A stretch of DNA of 64,000 bases from Chrysomallon squamiferum (GCA_012295275.1 CM022671.1:20732822-20796821); one strand, 5' to 3'; shown: positions 1 to 14,380, counted from the stretch's first letter. Numbers and translations: made by a program. Notes: generated by a model from the sequence alone, not told the origin.

Positions 1-1584
1 TAAAGATGATGATGACAATATAAACAATAATATTACAATAATAATTAAAAAATAAAATAAAAATAATAAAGCAGGAACACCATCATCACCACCACCACCA
101 CCAATAATAATAATTATAATAATAATAATAATATCTACTTATTTATTTATTTACTTACTTACGTAATTAATTAATTACTTGTTTACTTACTTACTTACTT
201 ATTTATAGATCTTATTTCTTGACTCAAATTAATTTTCTATTTTTTCTTTCTTTCTTTGAAACTAAATAAAAGTCTGTTGAAATTAATTACGGCGAATACA
301 TGCTTTGTGCAGATTTGAATTTCTTAATCCACGATTAGAGGAAATTGGACATCTTAATCCACAACGACATTACATACAAAGCAGCAAAGCGACTTAAAAA
401 TCGAACGTCTCAGACGAGGTCCAGTTCTGAAATAAAGAATTTCTTTAAGAACTCCAAATGAATACATGCAAACTGAATCATCTAAACGTTCATCAACACA
501 TCTGTCAATGGAATTAAAGAAAATTCGATAGATCCTCTAAGTCTTTAACGTCAGAGCTGGTTCTTTCAGATCTAAATTTCATGTACCTCTTTGATGTTGC
601 GTACGTCTTTGAGTCTGGTTTCAAACTTAAAAAGAATTTGTTTGGTTGGGTTTTTTTTTTGTGGTTTTTTTTTTTTCTTCAACTAACTGATTTACACATG
701 CTGCTGCTAGTCTGAACTATTTTATAAATCTGTTTTGCGAACAACAACAAACCATCTGCTTGAGCAAATCTTTAAATATTTTGTTTATTTGTTCATACCC
801 ATTCATCGTATTTAATCACATTGGTCAAGTATGCTCCAAGAATCGTATCCAAATATTGTTGTTAAAACTGATTTATGAAATCACTTAGAAATAACTAGTG
901 TATTTAGTTCGTTTTTCCTGCATTTACAAAATGGCTTTTCTTCATCTATGTACAATAATATCACCTTTCTTTATCGAAACTGTGATTACTAACAATTACG
1001 TACCTTTCTTAATATGCAGAAACGTACAGAATTCATATGAATTTTACCTTTATTATTATTGTTGTTGCTATTATCATCATCATCATCATAATTATTTCCA
1101 CAACAACAACAATAACAATAACAACAACAATTACTACTACTACTTCTCATAGAATATTGGGAAAGGGTTATAGCTATCTCTTTGCAACAAACAAATATTT
1201 ACTTACGATAATATAAATTTATCGAGGTGAAACGGAAATTAATTACAACAGGGAAGAGATATTTGTTTTAAAAGAAGCATTGCTTTATCCGTGATTAAAG
1301 GAAACACGACACCGTGATTCGTGATGGGAACAAATACGAAACAGGAGGACGGAACATCTGACCTATGCTGTGGCTGTGCAGATGCTGAATAACGCGACAC
1401 CGATTCGCAATCTGACATGAAATCGAATGCACAGGACAATCTGGACAGTTTGCCTTACAGATTAAACAGACGTTGAGCAAACGTCAATCTCTGAATCCTA
1501 TAAAGTTGACTTAGCCAAACGGAAATGGGGAAGACAAAGGTTAATCAAGGTTTAATACGTCACGTCAGAATGGAGATTTCTCCC

Positions 1585-1620
1585 GAGACGGCACGTGCTG
1601 TCTCTCGAGACTGCACGTGC
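1585..1620. promoter_or_regulatory. Tandem pair of CACGTG E-boxes
   Basis: A 14-bp unit GAGACnGCACGTGC occurs at 1585-1598 and again at 1607-1620, spacing 22 bp, each with a perfect CACGTG E-box (1592-1597 and 1614-1619). Adjacent GAGAC and GTCTC also pair as short inverted repeats. CACGTG is the site for bHLH factors of the MYC, USF and CLOCK classes. Whether it regulates anything here is inference; the receptor lies 15 kb downstream. Confidence 0.3.
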
Positions 1621-3399
1621 ATTTCACGGGCCGTTTTGCAATCTTTATTTGCACCACCATAATTGTTCGGCATCACCGCAGACTGAGAATGTGAAAAGTT
1701 ATTAAAGAAAGTAAAATTGGATGGCTGAAGTAAATTCGGCACAAAAGTTGGCTTTGTGATGGACAACAGTCCCAAGTGTGGAGAAATATTCTAGTCAGGT
1801 AGTCCGCTCAGACAGTTTACATTTTCTCATAATACACTGTTGTCCTCATTCAACACATCTTTTGTGTAAAACTTTTGCATTCACACGTCTGTTGACTCGG
1901 ATGAGATACCGTAGCAATTTAAACTGAGAAAACATTATTTCTGGTGATGGATCATCACTGTTTCAAAAGGTATCCATTATAGGCTGGTTTGTCGTGTATA
2001 AAGCCAGTCAATAGATCGAGTGCTGATGCCATTTTAACCTCACTGATATCATTTTTTTGGCTGAAATGTGAATGAATTTCATATGTGGGTACATTAAAAT
2101 TTTTCTTCCTTGCGTAACTGGTTGATTAATGAGCTTGTAGTAGATCGCACTTGAAATTTTGGAAACCATTTTTTTTTCTTTGCCAGCTTACCAGTGATGT
2201 GTGCTTTTTATCTGTTCATAAAACCTGGAATATTTCTCCAGTCTTCAGATTATACCGCAGATCATATCAGATAGGTTATCTGAATCTTCATTATAATTAT
2301 GTCCCTAGAAAATGCCGTATTATTTTGAGAACCAAAACAATAACAACCTATTGGTATTTAGAATAAGTAAACTCCACATTTATGAAATACTTGACTAATT
2401 TATCTGTTTAGTATAGTATTATTAAAAGAACGTTTTAAAATAATTATCTTCATTTAGCAATAATTGACTTTAACTACATTCTTTAAGAAGAAAACAAAAT
2501 CCCCTGCATCCTACTTCAGAAAGAGTTTTAAACTCAAGTCAGGTGTTATTCTCCGAAGGATTTATTTCTTCATAACAAAAGATTTTGCGTTTATTTTCCT
2601 AATCACTTCTGTTGTCATTTAGCAATGCGACATCGGACATTTTCTTACAAAATAAAAGGTCGAATGGAGCTACTTAATGATCAATTCATCTCCTCGCAAT
2701 GGGGATGACTTCAATTACTATTTCTCAACTTTGTTAATGCAATCTTTTCATTTGCTCTCCAAGGGTGCCAAATCCTTTTCTGATACATCTAACCTGGTGA
2801 TAATAGACACAGCATTAATTTCCTGGCCGGCCAAATAGGACAGTGAATGAAGTAATTTGATGGTTGGTCACCTAATTTGATTGATTCCATGCCTTCACCC
2901 GTATATTGTGTCTCCTTAAAGTGTCTTGTAAGGAAGAACAAAATTTCGGTAATAAAATACTGGGCGATACATGACAAATTATAAACCAATGACGCATATC
3001 GACCTTAATGTACTTACGATTATTGTCGACAATCCCCGCACTAGTTAGCCACGATGGACTGCAATTTGAAGATGTCCAAAAGCTATTAGCGGGTCACAAA
3101 ACCTTTATTACATCGCAATGAATGAGCTGTAGGTCTGGGAAATTTGATCAGATACGTTATAAACAGTGTTCTCTTTTTTCCTTTTTTTTTTTTTCTTCTA
3201 CATAGTCGTATTTCTTTAAGCAGCCAAATTAAGAAAATATTCTTCAAACCAGTTGCATTATTAATTGTATCAGGTTCACAGAACACAGACCAACAGAAGA
3301 TTTAGTGACTCTGGTTTTGATTTAAAGATAAAAACCATCAAATTTAGAAACACTAAGCAACTTGGAGTCTTGCTTCTATCAGAACATTTGAGTTAGAAC

Positions 3400-3800
3400 C
3401 AAGAGTAATGATATTCAGCAACCTGCTAGGATTACAGCAGTTAGTTAGCTACTAGGACTAGTAATATTTACTTATTTTCTAGTTGTTTTTTTAATAGTTA
3501 GAAGCCTCTAGATTTAATAATATATTGAAACCTACTAGGACAAATACTGTTTAATAAATTATAGGGTTAGAAATATACTGAAGTTAAATAATATTTACAC
3601 ATCAGCTTGGTTTAGTATGATTTAGAAATATGCTAGACTTAGTAACATATACAAACATACTATAATTAGATTTACTAGTATTTAGAAATATCTTATATTA
3701 ATGATATACAGAAATTCACCAAGATCTGTAATATTCTGAAATATACTAAAACTGGTTATTAAAATTAACAATATTTATATACTGGCTACGTTTAGTAAAA
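3400..3800. repeat. Diverged tandem array, unit about 55-60 bp
   Basis: The marker AGAAATAT recurs at 3569, 3624 and 3684, with a related AAATATAC at 3739. The sequence between keeps order: a TTAGTAATAT-like segment, then a CTAGTATTTAG-like segment. Copies are heavily mutated, so the array is old. The 5' limit is vague. Confidence 0.5.
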
Positions 3801-4435
3801 TTTCATGAATTAGGGTCTTGATTTACTGTTATTATTTTAATCTATTTCTGGAGTTATATTTGCTATTCTAATTAAAGAAATTAAAAAAATTAAAAGTTAT
3901 TCTTCTCTCTTTTGAGTATCACGATGTCTTTATTTGCACGTTCTAAAATTAATATTCCATTAAGGAAAGCTTGTAAAGTAAATAGAAAATAATTTCTAAA
4001 AGATTATTTATCTATGCTACTTTTGTTTCTGTTGGTACGTTATGAAATTAATATTTAGATATTATTCATTTGTGCAATAAGTGCAAAGCCTTTAGAATTT
4101 TTATTATTTATTTTTTAATTTAATTTTCTTTTTTCGGAAGAGAGCATGGAAAACAAATTACGCAAGTAACAATTTAAACCGTAAAACAAAATGGCGGAAG
4201 TACACTGGATAATAAAGCAAAAAACAAATACGAAATCTAAAGACTGGAAGAATTAAACATTGAATTGTGAAATAACAACTACAACTGTTAACAGTTGTCG
4301 ATCTGCGATTACGTAAAATCCAAAAATAGAGTAATCTGCTTGTGACTCGAATCTAAAAAAGTAAAAAAAAAAAAAAAAATAATTAAAATGTAAAAAAACC
4401 CAACATCACCAAAACTAGAAAAGTAAAAAGTAACG

Positions 4436-4468
<33 letters not shown>

Positions 4469-4469
4469 A

Positions 4470-4500
<31 letters not shown>

Positions 4501-4517
4501 TACATTTTCTTTTTTTA

Positions 4518-4557
<40 letters not shown>
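4436..4557. repeat. Poly(A), (AAT)n, poly(A) tract
   Basis: About 31 A (4436-4466), an (AAT)n run of about 11 units (4467-4500), a T-rich spacer and a further run of about 35 A (4523-4557). Confidence 0.9.
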
Positions 4558-4559
<2 letters not shown>

Positions 4560-4782
4560 CAATGCGTTTTAGTTCACCAGGGATAACGCTGCCTGATAGT
4601 TGAGTAACTAAAAGTAATGATATTTCACAGTTTCTTACGTTGTAATTTCACGAATAAGCCCACCGCTGACATTTCTATTTCCCTCAAAACTTCATTTACA
4701 CGCGACTGCTTTATAAAAAGGACAGAGTAAAGTCAAAATTGGAAACGAGCTTCCACGAAATATTTTCTTGAATACAGGAGAC

Positions 4783-4885
4783 GGCCTGTAGTTCATTGGT
4801 TAGAATGCGCGCATTCAAGAGTGATGGATAGCATCATCAGTTACCGACTGTGTATATTTTAGTCTAGTTCCCGTTCCACCCGTAT
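4783..4885 (+). repeat. Possible tRNA-related SINE relic
   Basis: GGCCTGTAGTTCATTGGTTA at 4783-4802 resembles an acceptor stem plus pol III A box (TAGTTCATTGG). A weak B-box-like AGTTCCCGTTCC lies near 4866. The box spacing is longer than in a tRNA and no cloverleaf folds convincingly, so a decayed SINE head is more likely than a tRNA gene. Confidence 0.3.
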
Positions 4886-5100
4886 AATCCTGTTCTTTAC
4901 ATAATATAGAAAAAAAATATTCGTTGTTAACGACTGATAAAATTAATTCATGGACTTGTGTGTTTCCTTTCTAATTTGATCAATAAATAGCTAATTTAAG
5001 AAAAATAAAAACAAATAAAAACAGAATTATTATTCACTGATTTCATAAACAAACAAGCTTTCTGAATGTATTTTAATGATTTATATTATTTTGCACAATT

Positions 5101-5113
5101 CTCTCTCTCTCAT

Positions 5114-5145
<32 letters not shown>
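5101..5145. repeat. (TC)n(CA)n microsatellite
   Basis: Six TC units, a short break, then about 16 CA units. Confidence 0.9.
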
Positions 5146-5150
<5 letters not shown>

Positions 5151-6271
5151 CATACAGATATGCACATATATATTTTCAAATATACAGATATACTCATTTT
5201 AATTTCCACTAAGCAAGAATAAAATCACTGCAGCAATAACATTAATATTTATTTATTTACTTCTTTATTTATTTACTTCTTTATTTATTTACTTCTTTTT
5301 TTTTAAAGTTTTTATTTTTTTATTTTTTTTATAATTTTTTATTTTTTATGTCGAAGTTAGCAAGTGGACTGTTACAGTTTTTGTTGTTTGCTGTTTAAGC
5401 TAGTGATATTTTATTTATTGTAAAATTAGAACCGTTCGTTTTAAACATAAAACAGTAAATATCCCAGATTGTCTCAGTGAATCTTTTGATCAGCAGACTA
5501 GAACATATGTTCCATTCACTGCTGATTTATCAGATACCTCGTTTATCTCTAGAGACTATGTGCGTTTAGAACAGCTGTGACATATATCCATACAAGTAAG
5601 TGCATATGTTTCATACGTTTACATATGTTTACATGTTTATATGTTAGTATGTAAGTCTGTCTGTCTATGTGTCTGTTTATATGCATAGATATATATATAT
5701 ATATATATCCGTTTGTGAATTGTGTATTTATGTGTGTGTTTATCTGCCGGTCTGCTTGTATGTCTCTGTACGTATACATTCATGCAAGTATGAATGTATA
5801 TGCAGATTTGTCACATTTATCGGATGCTACAGTATGTGTAACTATGCACCATTAAGCAAATATTGTTATTATGTCTGCAAAAAACCCTCTGGAAAGAAGA
5901 GGATTGAATGAACACAAAATGCAGAAAATTGGTTTTATTACATACATCATACACCTAATTTATCAATTATTCAAGAAGTGTTAAAATTTCAGACCGATCA
6001 AACCTTCTTTTTTTTTTTTTTTATTTCACTGCGTACTGTACTGAAACATTTTTGAATGACTAATACATTTCATTTTCATATAAAGCTCTTGGGAAATCGC
6101 CGACTTTACGCTTAGTCGCTTGCTTTAATATGAAATGATGATGACGCAGTAGTTATATACTTCAGTAATACGACTGAACTGCGTCTGCAACAGCTAGTAA
6201 ATCCACAAGGATTATTTTCTTTAACTATGTCACAAAAAATAGTAATAATAATAATAACAACAACAAAAAAA

Positions 6272-6304
<33 letters not shown>

Positions 6305-6703
6305 AAAAATAAAAAAATAAAAAAATGGAAACAATCTTGGATAAGTGGTTAGTATTGGTACCGGTATTTTAAAAACCCTGTGAAACTTTTTAAAAATTAT
6401 TGAAGTACATGCTTAGCTTATGATTTATTATTGTTTTCTGTTTAATTTTTTCGGGTCTTTTTATGTTTTCGTATAATTTGTTTCTATTGACGCCATACTA
6501 ACAGCTTATCTTTATCGTTCTGTATGATTTTTTGACATAAATACATACATACATATACACGCACACACACACATACACACATATATACTATTTAATATTT
6601 TATTCCTGTATATACAATCATACTTTTTAAACAATTATATAAAACATTCATTTAAATTTTTCATACTTTCAAATTTAACCAGGACTGAAATATAAATATA
6701 TTT

Positions 6704-6708
<5 letters not shown>

Positions 6709-6746
<38 letters not shown>
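6709..6746. repeat. (AT)n microsatellite
   Basis: About 19 AT units in AT-rich surroundings. Confidence 0.9.
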
Positions 6747-6748
<2 letters not shown>

Positions 6749-8886
6749 TTTTATTCAAACTGCTTTAACTAAACCCGTTTTATTTCAGACTCAAAATCAG
6801 TGGTATTATCTTCAAAATTTCGCTTTCAATTTCTCTGTCCGTTCAGCTACATTGATTATATTAGTGATTGCAGAAACTTAATGACGAAACCATTTAACTG
6901 TCGTTGACATACTGCAATAAAAGCCTTTGTTTGTTTTGTGAATTTCGATAATGACATGTTTTAAATTCTATTTTCGTTTTTCATCAAAATTCTTACTCTT
7001 TTCCTGAACAAGAAATTAAGCTGATTCATGCAAATATTTTTCTCAAAAATTCAAAAACAGAAAGTCTTAATTTTGAATTATCAATTTTCTTCGGCCTGGA
7101 CATTGATTATTCTGTCGCCCACTCAGCAATAATCGGATTCCTATTGTTATTTTGGTAATAACTCCCAGCTTAGTTATTTTAATTGGTCTTCACGCCTTTG
7201 TCATTGCTATCAATTAGCTGGCGATTTGTATTTAATAATTTTCATCATTATGGACTCTATGACGTGGACTTCATCCGATATACTTGATAGACATTGAATT
7301 CGAATTAGAATAAATCAATTTAAAAAAACAAAAACGAATTTCATAACTTTAAGGTCACATGAATTATTCATAAAGAACAATGTCAAAGATTAACTGCTGA
7401 CCTTGCTCCGTCTGTCTGTCTGTCACAACGTATTATAGCATTTTCGGACTCTAACTGATATTCATTCTTACACAACATGAAAGGTAAATAAATAAATAAA
7501 TAAATACAAAATCAGCCCTATGACAGAATAAAGTTTTATTTGTCCAAGTGTTTTCTAATATATAGTTTTTTTTGTTTTTTTTTCAAAGAGACAAATACTT
7601 TACTTGTATTATCTTAATATTCTATCTAGACTTTTCTGGAAAAAAAATTGATTTTTGTTTTTCACTGATTCATAAAATATATATATAATAATTGTGAGAT
7701 CAAAGAAGGCACTCCTACAGCCGTAGCGGACAGTGTAAAGAAAACGCTTTTCAAGAAGGCCAGTGAAAGTCTAGATAAAGGAAGCATTTGAACAATCGGT
7801 ATTGTTGCCAAAGTTAAAATGATATGTTACGGCCCGAGGCAAATAGCAAAGCAACAATGGGTAATAATGTGTTTTGTTTGGCATCACTTCGTGGTGTTTA
7901 CCCAGCACAAGTATCCCAGGTGAAGTTTGTTACTTTGATTCAAAGCAAGGCCTACTGCTGGAACGATTTCTGAATGACATTTTAATTGACAACTGTTATC
8001 CATTAACTTACGAAAAAGCCTTGTTATTTTCTTATCTCCTTTATGAATATGAACAGTTTTTCGACCCATTTATCATCACAGCGGCCCACATAATCGTAAC
8101 CATTTTGAAAGTTCATCAGTTCTTTGTTTTAAATGTCATTAGATAATCACCAAACGAACTAAACCAGGACACCTCTGAACTGTTCGCTTTCTAAGACACA
8201 CTGTCAAAATAAAAATAAATTTGAATTGTGGTTTAGCATCAGCTCTTATTCAGGGTTACAGTATTTCTGTATTTATCAACTAAATCCAGCCTCCTGTCTT
8301 TGTATCTGATTAATTAATTCTTTGGCCGAAACGTTCATGCTGAAATATTTTTGGATGTTACTGCATTAAATCCACAGTTACAATACCTTTCATTCGTACT
8401 GAAATATTTTTGACCGTGACGTCCTTAATCACCTTGGAGACAGCTAAAAAAAAAAAAAAAAAAAAAAAAGATACTGAATATCTCTTGTATCTTAAAACAA
8501 TTCTAGAAGGAATTTTAGTTTCAGTCTATCATTCCATTTATTTTTCCATCCTCCATCAATATATCCTGGATCTTAAAGCCTCAGTCCACCAATCCACTAC
8601 AGGAGTACCGTCCATCCGTGCACGCCCTCTCGAATAAAGGACTGATGAGTAAATGTTTGAAGCAGAAAATAAAACATCAGTATTTTTAACATTTGTATTC
8701 AGATCTAAGTGAACCTTCTTCTTTCAGGAATATTAGTACTTCTTGATAAACTCAATGTATGTAATTACCAAATGATTGACGTTCAGAACACTTAAAACTT
8801 CCGTGTTTCTAAATTTCAAGTATCTTGAAGTAATCCGTAATCTGGTCATAATTAACTTTACTATGTTTATTGATATTTGTTTTCTG

Positions 8887-8889
<3 letters not shown>

Positions 8890-8925
<36 letters not shown>
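8890..8925. repeat. Poly(T) tract of about 36
   Basis: Uninterrupted T run. It could be a retroposon tail on the minus strand, but no element body is recognised beside it. A shorter poly(A) lies at 8446-8469. Confidence 0.85.
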
Positions 8926-8927
<2 letters not shown>

Positions 8928-9245
8928 GAAACATATTGAATTTTGTAAGAGAGAGAGAGAAAAAAATAAACTGAATAACTTTTTTTTTTTTTAAGATTCA
9001 TTATTAGTGGAATCATTAGAGTACGTGACTCACTAAGAAATTGCAACAAATTGTTTTATGGTGGTTTTATCTTCGATCGGATGTATGTAAATCATACCAA
9101 AAGTCCACCATATCGGGCAAATTGAAAGCTGGAAAATTAGGTCAAATCAAAAATGGCGGATTTTTGTTTTGTTTTTTTTGTTTTCCACGTTCTAAACTGC
9201 AATAAAATCTAATTCTTTTGTCAGCCATGCCAAATTTTATAAACC

Positions 9246-9448
9246 TTAACACCTTCAGTGCTGAATGACGGTGATCTCCGTCACTCTTTTTAAATTGCCG
9301 CGCAATAGTGACGTGACATACAGTGCTGACGTAGGCAATTATTGATCTACTAAGGGCTTCCCCGGAACTCAGAAAATCATGTCGAGTACGAGCAGAAACT
9401 TGTTTCAATTTCGAAAATCCCCAGAATGCCCAGCACCGAATGTGTTAA
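9246..9448. mobile_element. Non-autonomous piggyBac-like MITE, 203 bp with both TTAA
   Basis: Both ends are TTAA (9246-9249 and 9445-9448), the target-site duplication of piggyBac elements. The termini just inside are inverted: CACCTTCAGTGCTG at 9250-9263 and, on the other strand from 9444, CACATTCGGTGCTG, a 12/14 match. A subterminal palindrome TGACGG...CCGTCA lies at 9266-9283. The interior of about 170 bp is too short for a transposase, and the open frame across it on the minus strand resembles none. It would depend on a transposase encoded elsewhere. Confidence 0.6.
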
Positions 9449-9764
9449 AAAAATCTAAAAAATCTGAGATTATTTTGATCACACGAGTGACGTAAGTATG
9501 TGAAGTTTAACATCATAATAAATATAAAAATATAAATAATTATTAAGTATCTGTATTTTAAAACCAAAATATTATTAATTGTGATAAATATTTTAAATAT
9601 ACAAAATGACTAAAATAATTATGTCTGTACAGTACATTATCACTGAATGTTAAGTATTTGTTTTAATAATAAAATTGCAACTAATTTGTATTTTGACATT
9701 AAATATTATATTTTTTAGCACCAAAATATTCAGTATTATATATTCTGATACAAAAAATATTAAA

Positions 9765-9950
9765 CTATTAAGTTTGCATTTTAAAAGTAAAAATATTAAG
9801 TAAATTGCATTTTAATACTAAAATTATAGATCTGTGTATTTTAGTATTAAAACGAAAAAAATGTGTATTTTAATAATATAAATTATAAGTGTTAAACATT
9901 TTAATAATAAAAATATTAGGTAGTGTGTATTTAATACTGTAAATATTCCT
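9765..9950. repeat. Tandem array, unit about 30 bp, with a decayed 5' extension
   Basis: Units beginning with a form of TGTGTATTTTAATA start at 9773, 9805, 9833, 9862, 9893 and 9923, spacing 28-32 bp, followed by a TAAAAATATTAAGTA-like half. Weaker related copies extend back to about 9550. Non-coding. Confidence 0.6.
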
Positions 9951-11908
9951 AATGTTACTGTTTCGACATTTTAAATTTTCTGTATGTTAACTCTTTTGTT
10001 CCTTACATAACTGAAACCAAACGATACAGAATGTGCATATGTTTGTGTCAAAATTGTATGATGGAAGGCCACTTGGGTTTTGAAAATACTCGGGTTTTTT
10101 TGTTAGCATAATTTTACTTGTGCTATGAATAAATGCAACATTTTTATCATAATATTTAAGAAAAAAACAAAAATTGGCGATATTTGATGAAGATAATTAC
10201 AATAACAATAACAACAGCAGTGACGACGATAATAATAATAATCATAGTACTGCTACTACTAATAAAAGTACCACACAGTCATATAATTATAAGGTGAGAA
10301 AAAATGTCATTAAGTATAAGATACAAACATGCAATGCAGTACAGCACAGTATTTTATATCACAACGCCAGTACAGTAAATAACAATGGCTGCATGTTTAT
10401 GTGTCACAAGAAACCTGCATTTAATAAGATCTTCCTATATACACGCACGTAGATTTGCAGATAGCAGAATAATATGATGTAATAAGGTAGAAGGTACAGC
10501 TTGGTGAAATTTGATTTGCATCAGAACGTTTTTTATTCGTATTGTATTTAAACTTAATACTGTCAGTTTTTTGCACACAGAACCAGGCTTTGGCATGCTG
10601 TACAAAACCAATAATGATGTTTTATGCTTTGAAGTCTTGTGCAACGATTCGACAATAGTACACTATCTGTGTGCACCGAACTTGGATTAGGAACCGACTG
10701 CATTAAAGTTTCATTACCATGGAAAATCAATTTGCCTCCCGCTAAATGTATTGTGATTCTACAAAGGAAATAAATGCACAAGTTTTCTTCTTTTGATGAC
10801 GCAGCATTGCTTTTATAAATGTGCTCATCGCCTGTTAGAATAGTCAGTGTCTTTTGTGTCGTGTGTGCGTGTGTGTGTGTATGTGTGCGTGTGTGTGAAT
10901 GTGTACGGGTATGTCTGTTAGTATTTGAATATGTGTATATGTATATGTGTGTGACTGTGAGTGTTTATGTGTATATGTATATATGTCAGTAATTGTATAT
11001 GAGTATAAATATATGACCTGAAAAATATATTTATTTATATTTATTTGTATGAATGCGTTATGTCTTGTGCTTTTATTATATTTTTAACTATCTGTGTTAC
11101 ATTGCCTCTGTTTACTAGTATATTTAATTGTGTATGAATTTGCGTGCGGATGTGTGTACACGTACGTGTGTTTCTCTACTGTCTATCAGTGCAACTTAAC
11201 ATTTAGATTTCTAAATCTCGTCCAAGTAGTTCATCCTCATTCCCAAAGCTTCTCTGTTCAAAGAGTTTTTTTGTTTCTTCCTTCGTTTTCCTTTGTTAAT
11301 TTCTTCCATCCAGTATAGTTAAATAGCTCCATTATATTCGTTCTAACAGAACCCTACGCGACACCGGTAATTTACAGTATCATGTATCATTTTAACAATC
11401 AGGCAGTGATTTTTTTTTCCTCTGTTATTTTTTTGTTTAAACAACCCGAGTATAACATTCACTGTGTATTATTAGTTTTGACATTAATACCTACTACTGC
11501 AAATGCAGATATGGGATTTGCTAATGCAATAATTATGATTAATTATTTTCCGCTGCTGGGCAAGATATGTACAAATGAAACTAATAATTATATGGTTTAT
11601 CATGCAGTATACACGAAAGCATCTGCTCGTCTTCTTTATTTCGTTAGACACGATAATTTTTTGTTGTTGTTTTCTTTTTCTTTTTCATGGATATGCATTC
11701 TTAATGATAGTATTATTATGATTAACTGAACAGCGAGTTTACCAACCAGTGAGCAGCATCGGTAACAACAAATGAAGGATCGAAAGAGAAAAATCTTTAC
11801 TTTTATCCTAACATACCTAAATTCCTCCCTGACCTCCACCCCCTCAAAAACAAATATTAACAAATCCAGCAAAAACAATGACATAAAAAGAGAGATATAA
11901 AAAAAAAT

Positions 11909-11910
11909 GG

Positions 11911-11937
<27 letters not shown>
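11909..11937. repeat. (AT)n microsatellite
   Basis: About 14 AT units, followed to about 12120 by imperfect ATTC/ATTT tetranucleotides. Confidence 0.85.
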
Positions 11938-11942
<5 letters not shown>

Positions 11943-13228
11943 AATGAATGACTGAATAAATAAATAGATATATAAATGAATATATTCCTTTTTTTTTGTT
12001 TATCTCATTCGTTTATTTTTTATTTCATCCATTCATTCTTTGTTTCATTCATTCATTTTTCTTGAATTCATCTATTGATTCTTTGCTTCATTGATTCATT
12101 TATTCTATTTATTTATTCAATTAATCATTACCCGATTCTTAAATAAGAAGTATCTATTAGCGACTATTTCGAAATAAAACAAAATACTCAACGTATTTGA
12201 CCTATGATTCCTGTTGTAAGATAATAACTGTATCCGTCCACCTATTGGCTTTGGCGAATATGATCTAATATGTATCAGGAAACTGCAATAATTTCATTAT
12301 GTTTAGCAATCTCGAGTCCGGATTAACTGTATGGCTTCTGCATTTGAAAGCAGGATATATTGCTGCTTACCCTTCCGATACTTGACTTGAAGTTTCTCTC
12401 ATGAAATTCTAAAGAAAACAAGCTGGACGTTTGTGACACAGACAAAAAAAGTACACTGTGTCTTCTCTGTATTATACTTAAAAATTGTTTCAAAAACACA
12501 GCTTTTTTTTGGTTAAAACGTATTGTTGTCGATTCCTTAGTTACGCGAACTGAATTATTCATCGGTAGTCGCTGAAGCCTTCAAAATATTGAACAAGGTA
12601 AATAAAATATAAAATAATATAAAATAATATGAAATAAAGCACAACAACGTAACATGCAGTATAACATTATATAATGTGTATGTATGTATGTAAAATATGT
12701 TTGTATGTTTTTATGTCTGTATACCTGTGTGTGTAGGTATTTATATATATCATGTTTATGCGTATAACTATATAAAATTATGTATATATCCAGTACATAC
12801 ATAACTGATAACATGCTCGTACAATAACAGTCATCTTCGGTGTCATAGATTATTTCAGGAAACGAAAATATGCTATCGCACTGCGCATCAAAAGCCTCTT
12901 TTAATTCTCGATGCTGAGTCTTAAACATGTGAGCTCTGTTGCATAATTCGTTGTGTGAAATTCAGCCAGGAAATATAATCATCCACAAATCACCATTACT
13001 CGTGCCTACATCGCAGAGCTTCGCGCGTGGTGATATATGTAAGTAAACAAAGGTAACGGCAAATGCGTATAATAACAGTGCTTTACGTGGCTGATTATAC
13101 TTATTCCCTTGCATGTCGTTAACAACAGCGGGAGTTCCAGTCACTGAAGTTATTTTTTAAATATTAAAATAAATTAATCCCGACGGAATGGGGATTAGAG
13201 AATTATTTCATTGACTTTCAAAGTTTAT

Positions 13229-13327
13229 TTATTTATTTATTTATTTATTTGTTTGTTTATTTGTTTATTTATTTTTATATTTTTATTTATTTATTTATTT
13301 TTATATTTTTATTTAATAATTTGAAAA

Positions 13328-13360
<33 letters not shown>
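13229..13360. repeat. (TTTA)n and (ATT)n tracts
   Basis: Imperfect TTTA units at 13229-13320 with TTTG variants, then about 10 ATT units at 13329-13360. Confidence 0.9.
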
Positions 13361-13365
<5 letters not shown>

Positions 13366-13457
13366 TTGTTTTGTTGTACTTGTTGTAATTAATTAATCAT
13401 TATTAAATTATAATCCGCATCTAAAATTTATTTATTTATTTAATTATTTATTCAGTT

Positions 13458-13558
<101 letters not shown>

Positions 13559-13868
13559 GTCTGGAGCTTGTTTACCACGCACGTTATTTCTTTGACAGAC
13601 ATGTAATACAAATTTTATAAGAGGATCTAGGATAAGACACGGATATGCCCGCCTCTCACTGTATAGCCTAGTCATGTCATCCGTTTACTGTGGTGATTTA
13701 TGATAAATTATATTCTGTTTCCTCACTGGTCAACGAATGAGTTAACAAGAGCGGATCCAGGGATTTTGGCCTCTCTTAAAATAGTAAAAATTTGAACTTA
13801 TTATCCTCTGCTCTGCTATTTAAACCTCTATCATTACGTCAATGAATGTAATACGAATTAAAATAATA

Positions 13869-14039
<171 letters not shown>

Positions 14040-14380
14040 GTAAAGCTCCACTAGCAATAATAAATACAGATTTTCTTTTTACAGATCAATTCCATCATAC
14101 ACAGATCAGAAGTTATAATAATTTAAAATTACACTAGGACTTTATTTTGATCCTGATATATATATTTATTAATTATGACGATGCAAGATCTATATCTAGA
14201 ATATACTTAGTCTTCTAAACCACATATTTATAATTTTATATACCATTATTAATGTTATTAAAGACAGCTAAGAAGTAAGAAAAACCTAAAATAAAGTTAA
14301 TAATAATAGTGTGTATTATATAAATGAATGTAATTAGATGGAGAGATAACAGAAATAGTTCTTATCACGAAGCATACCTT

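Noticed and set aside
7874-8146. 90-codon ORF in the upstream flank
   Set aside because: Unlike any family I know, no start context or splice sites, and length expected by chance in this much sequence.
9142-9408. 88-codon minus-strand ORF as a possible transposase fragment
   Set aside because: It spans most of the MITE and flank, contains no recognisable DDE motif and is too short; the element is better explained as non-autonomous.
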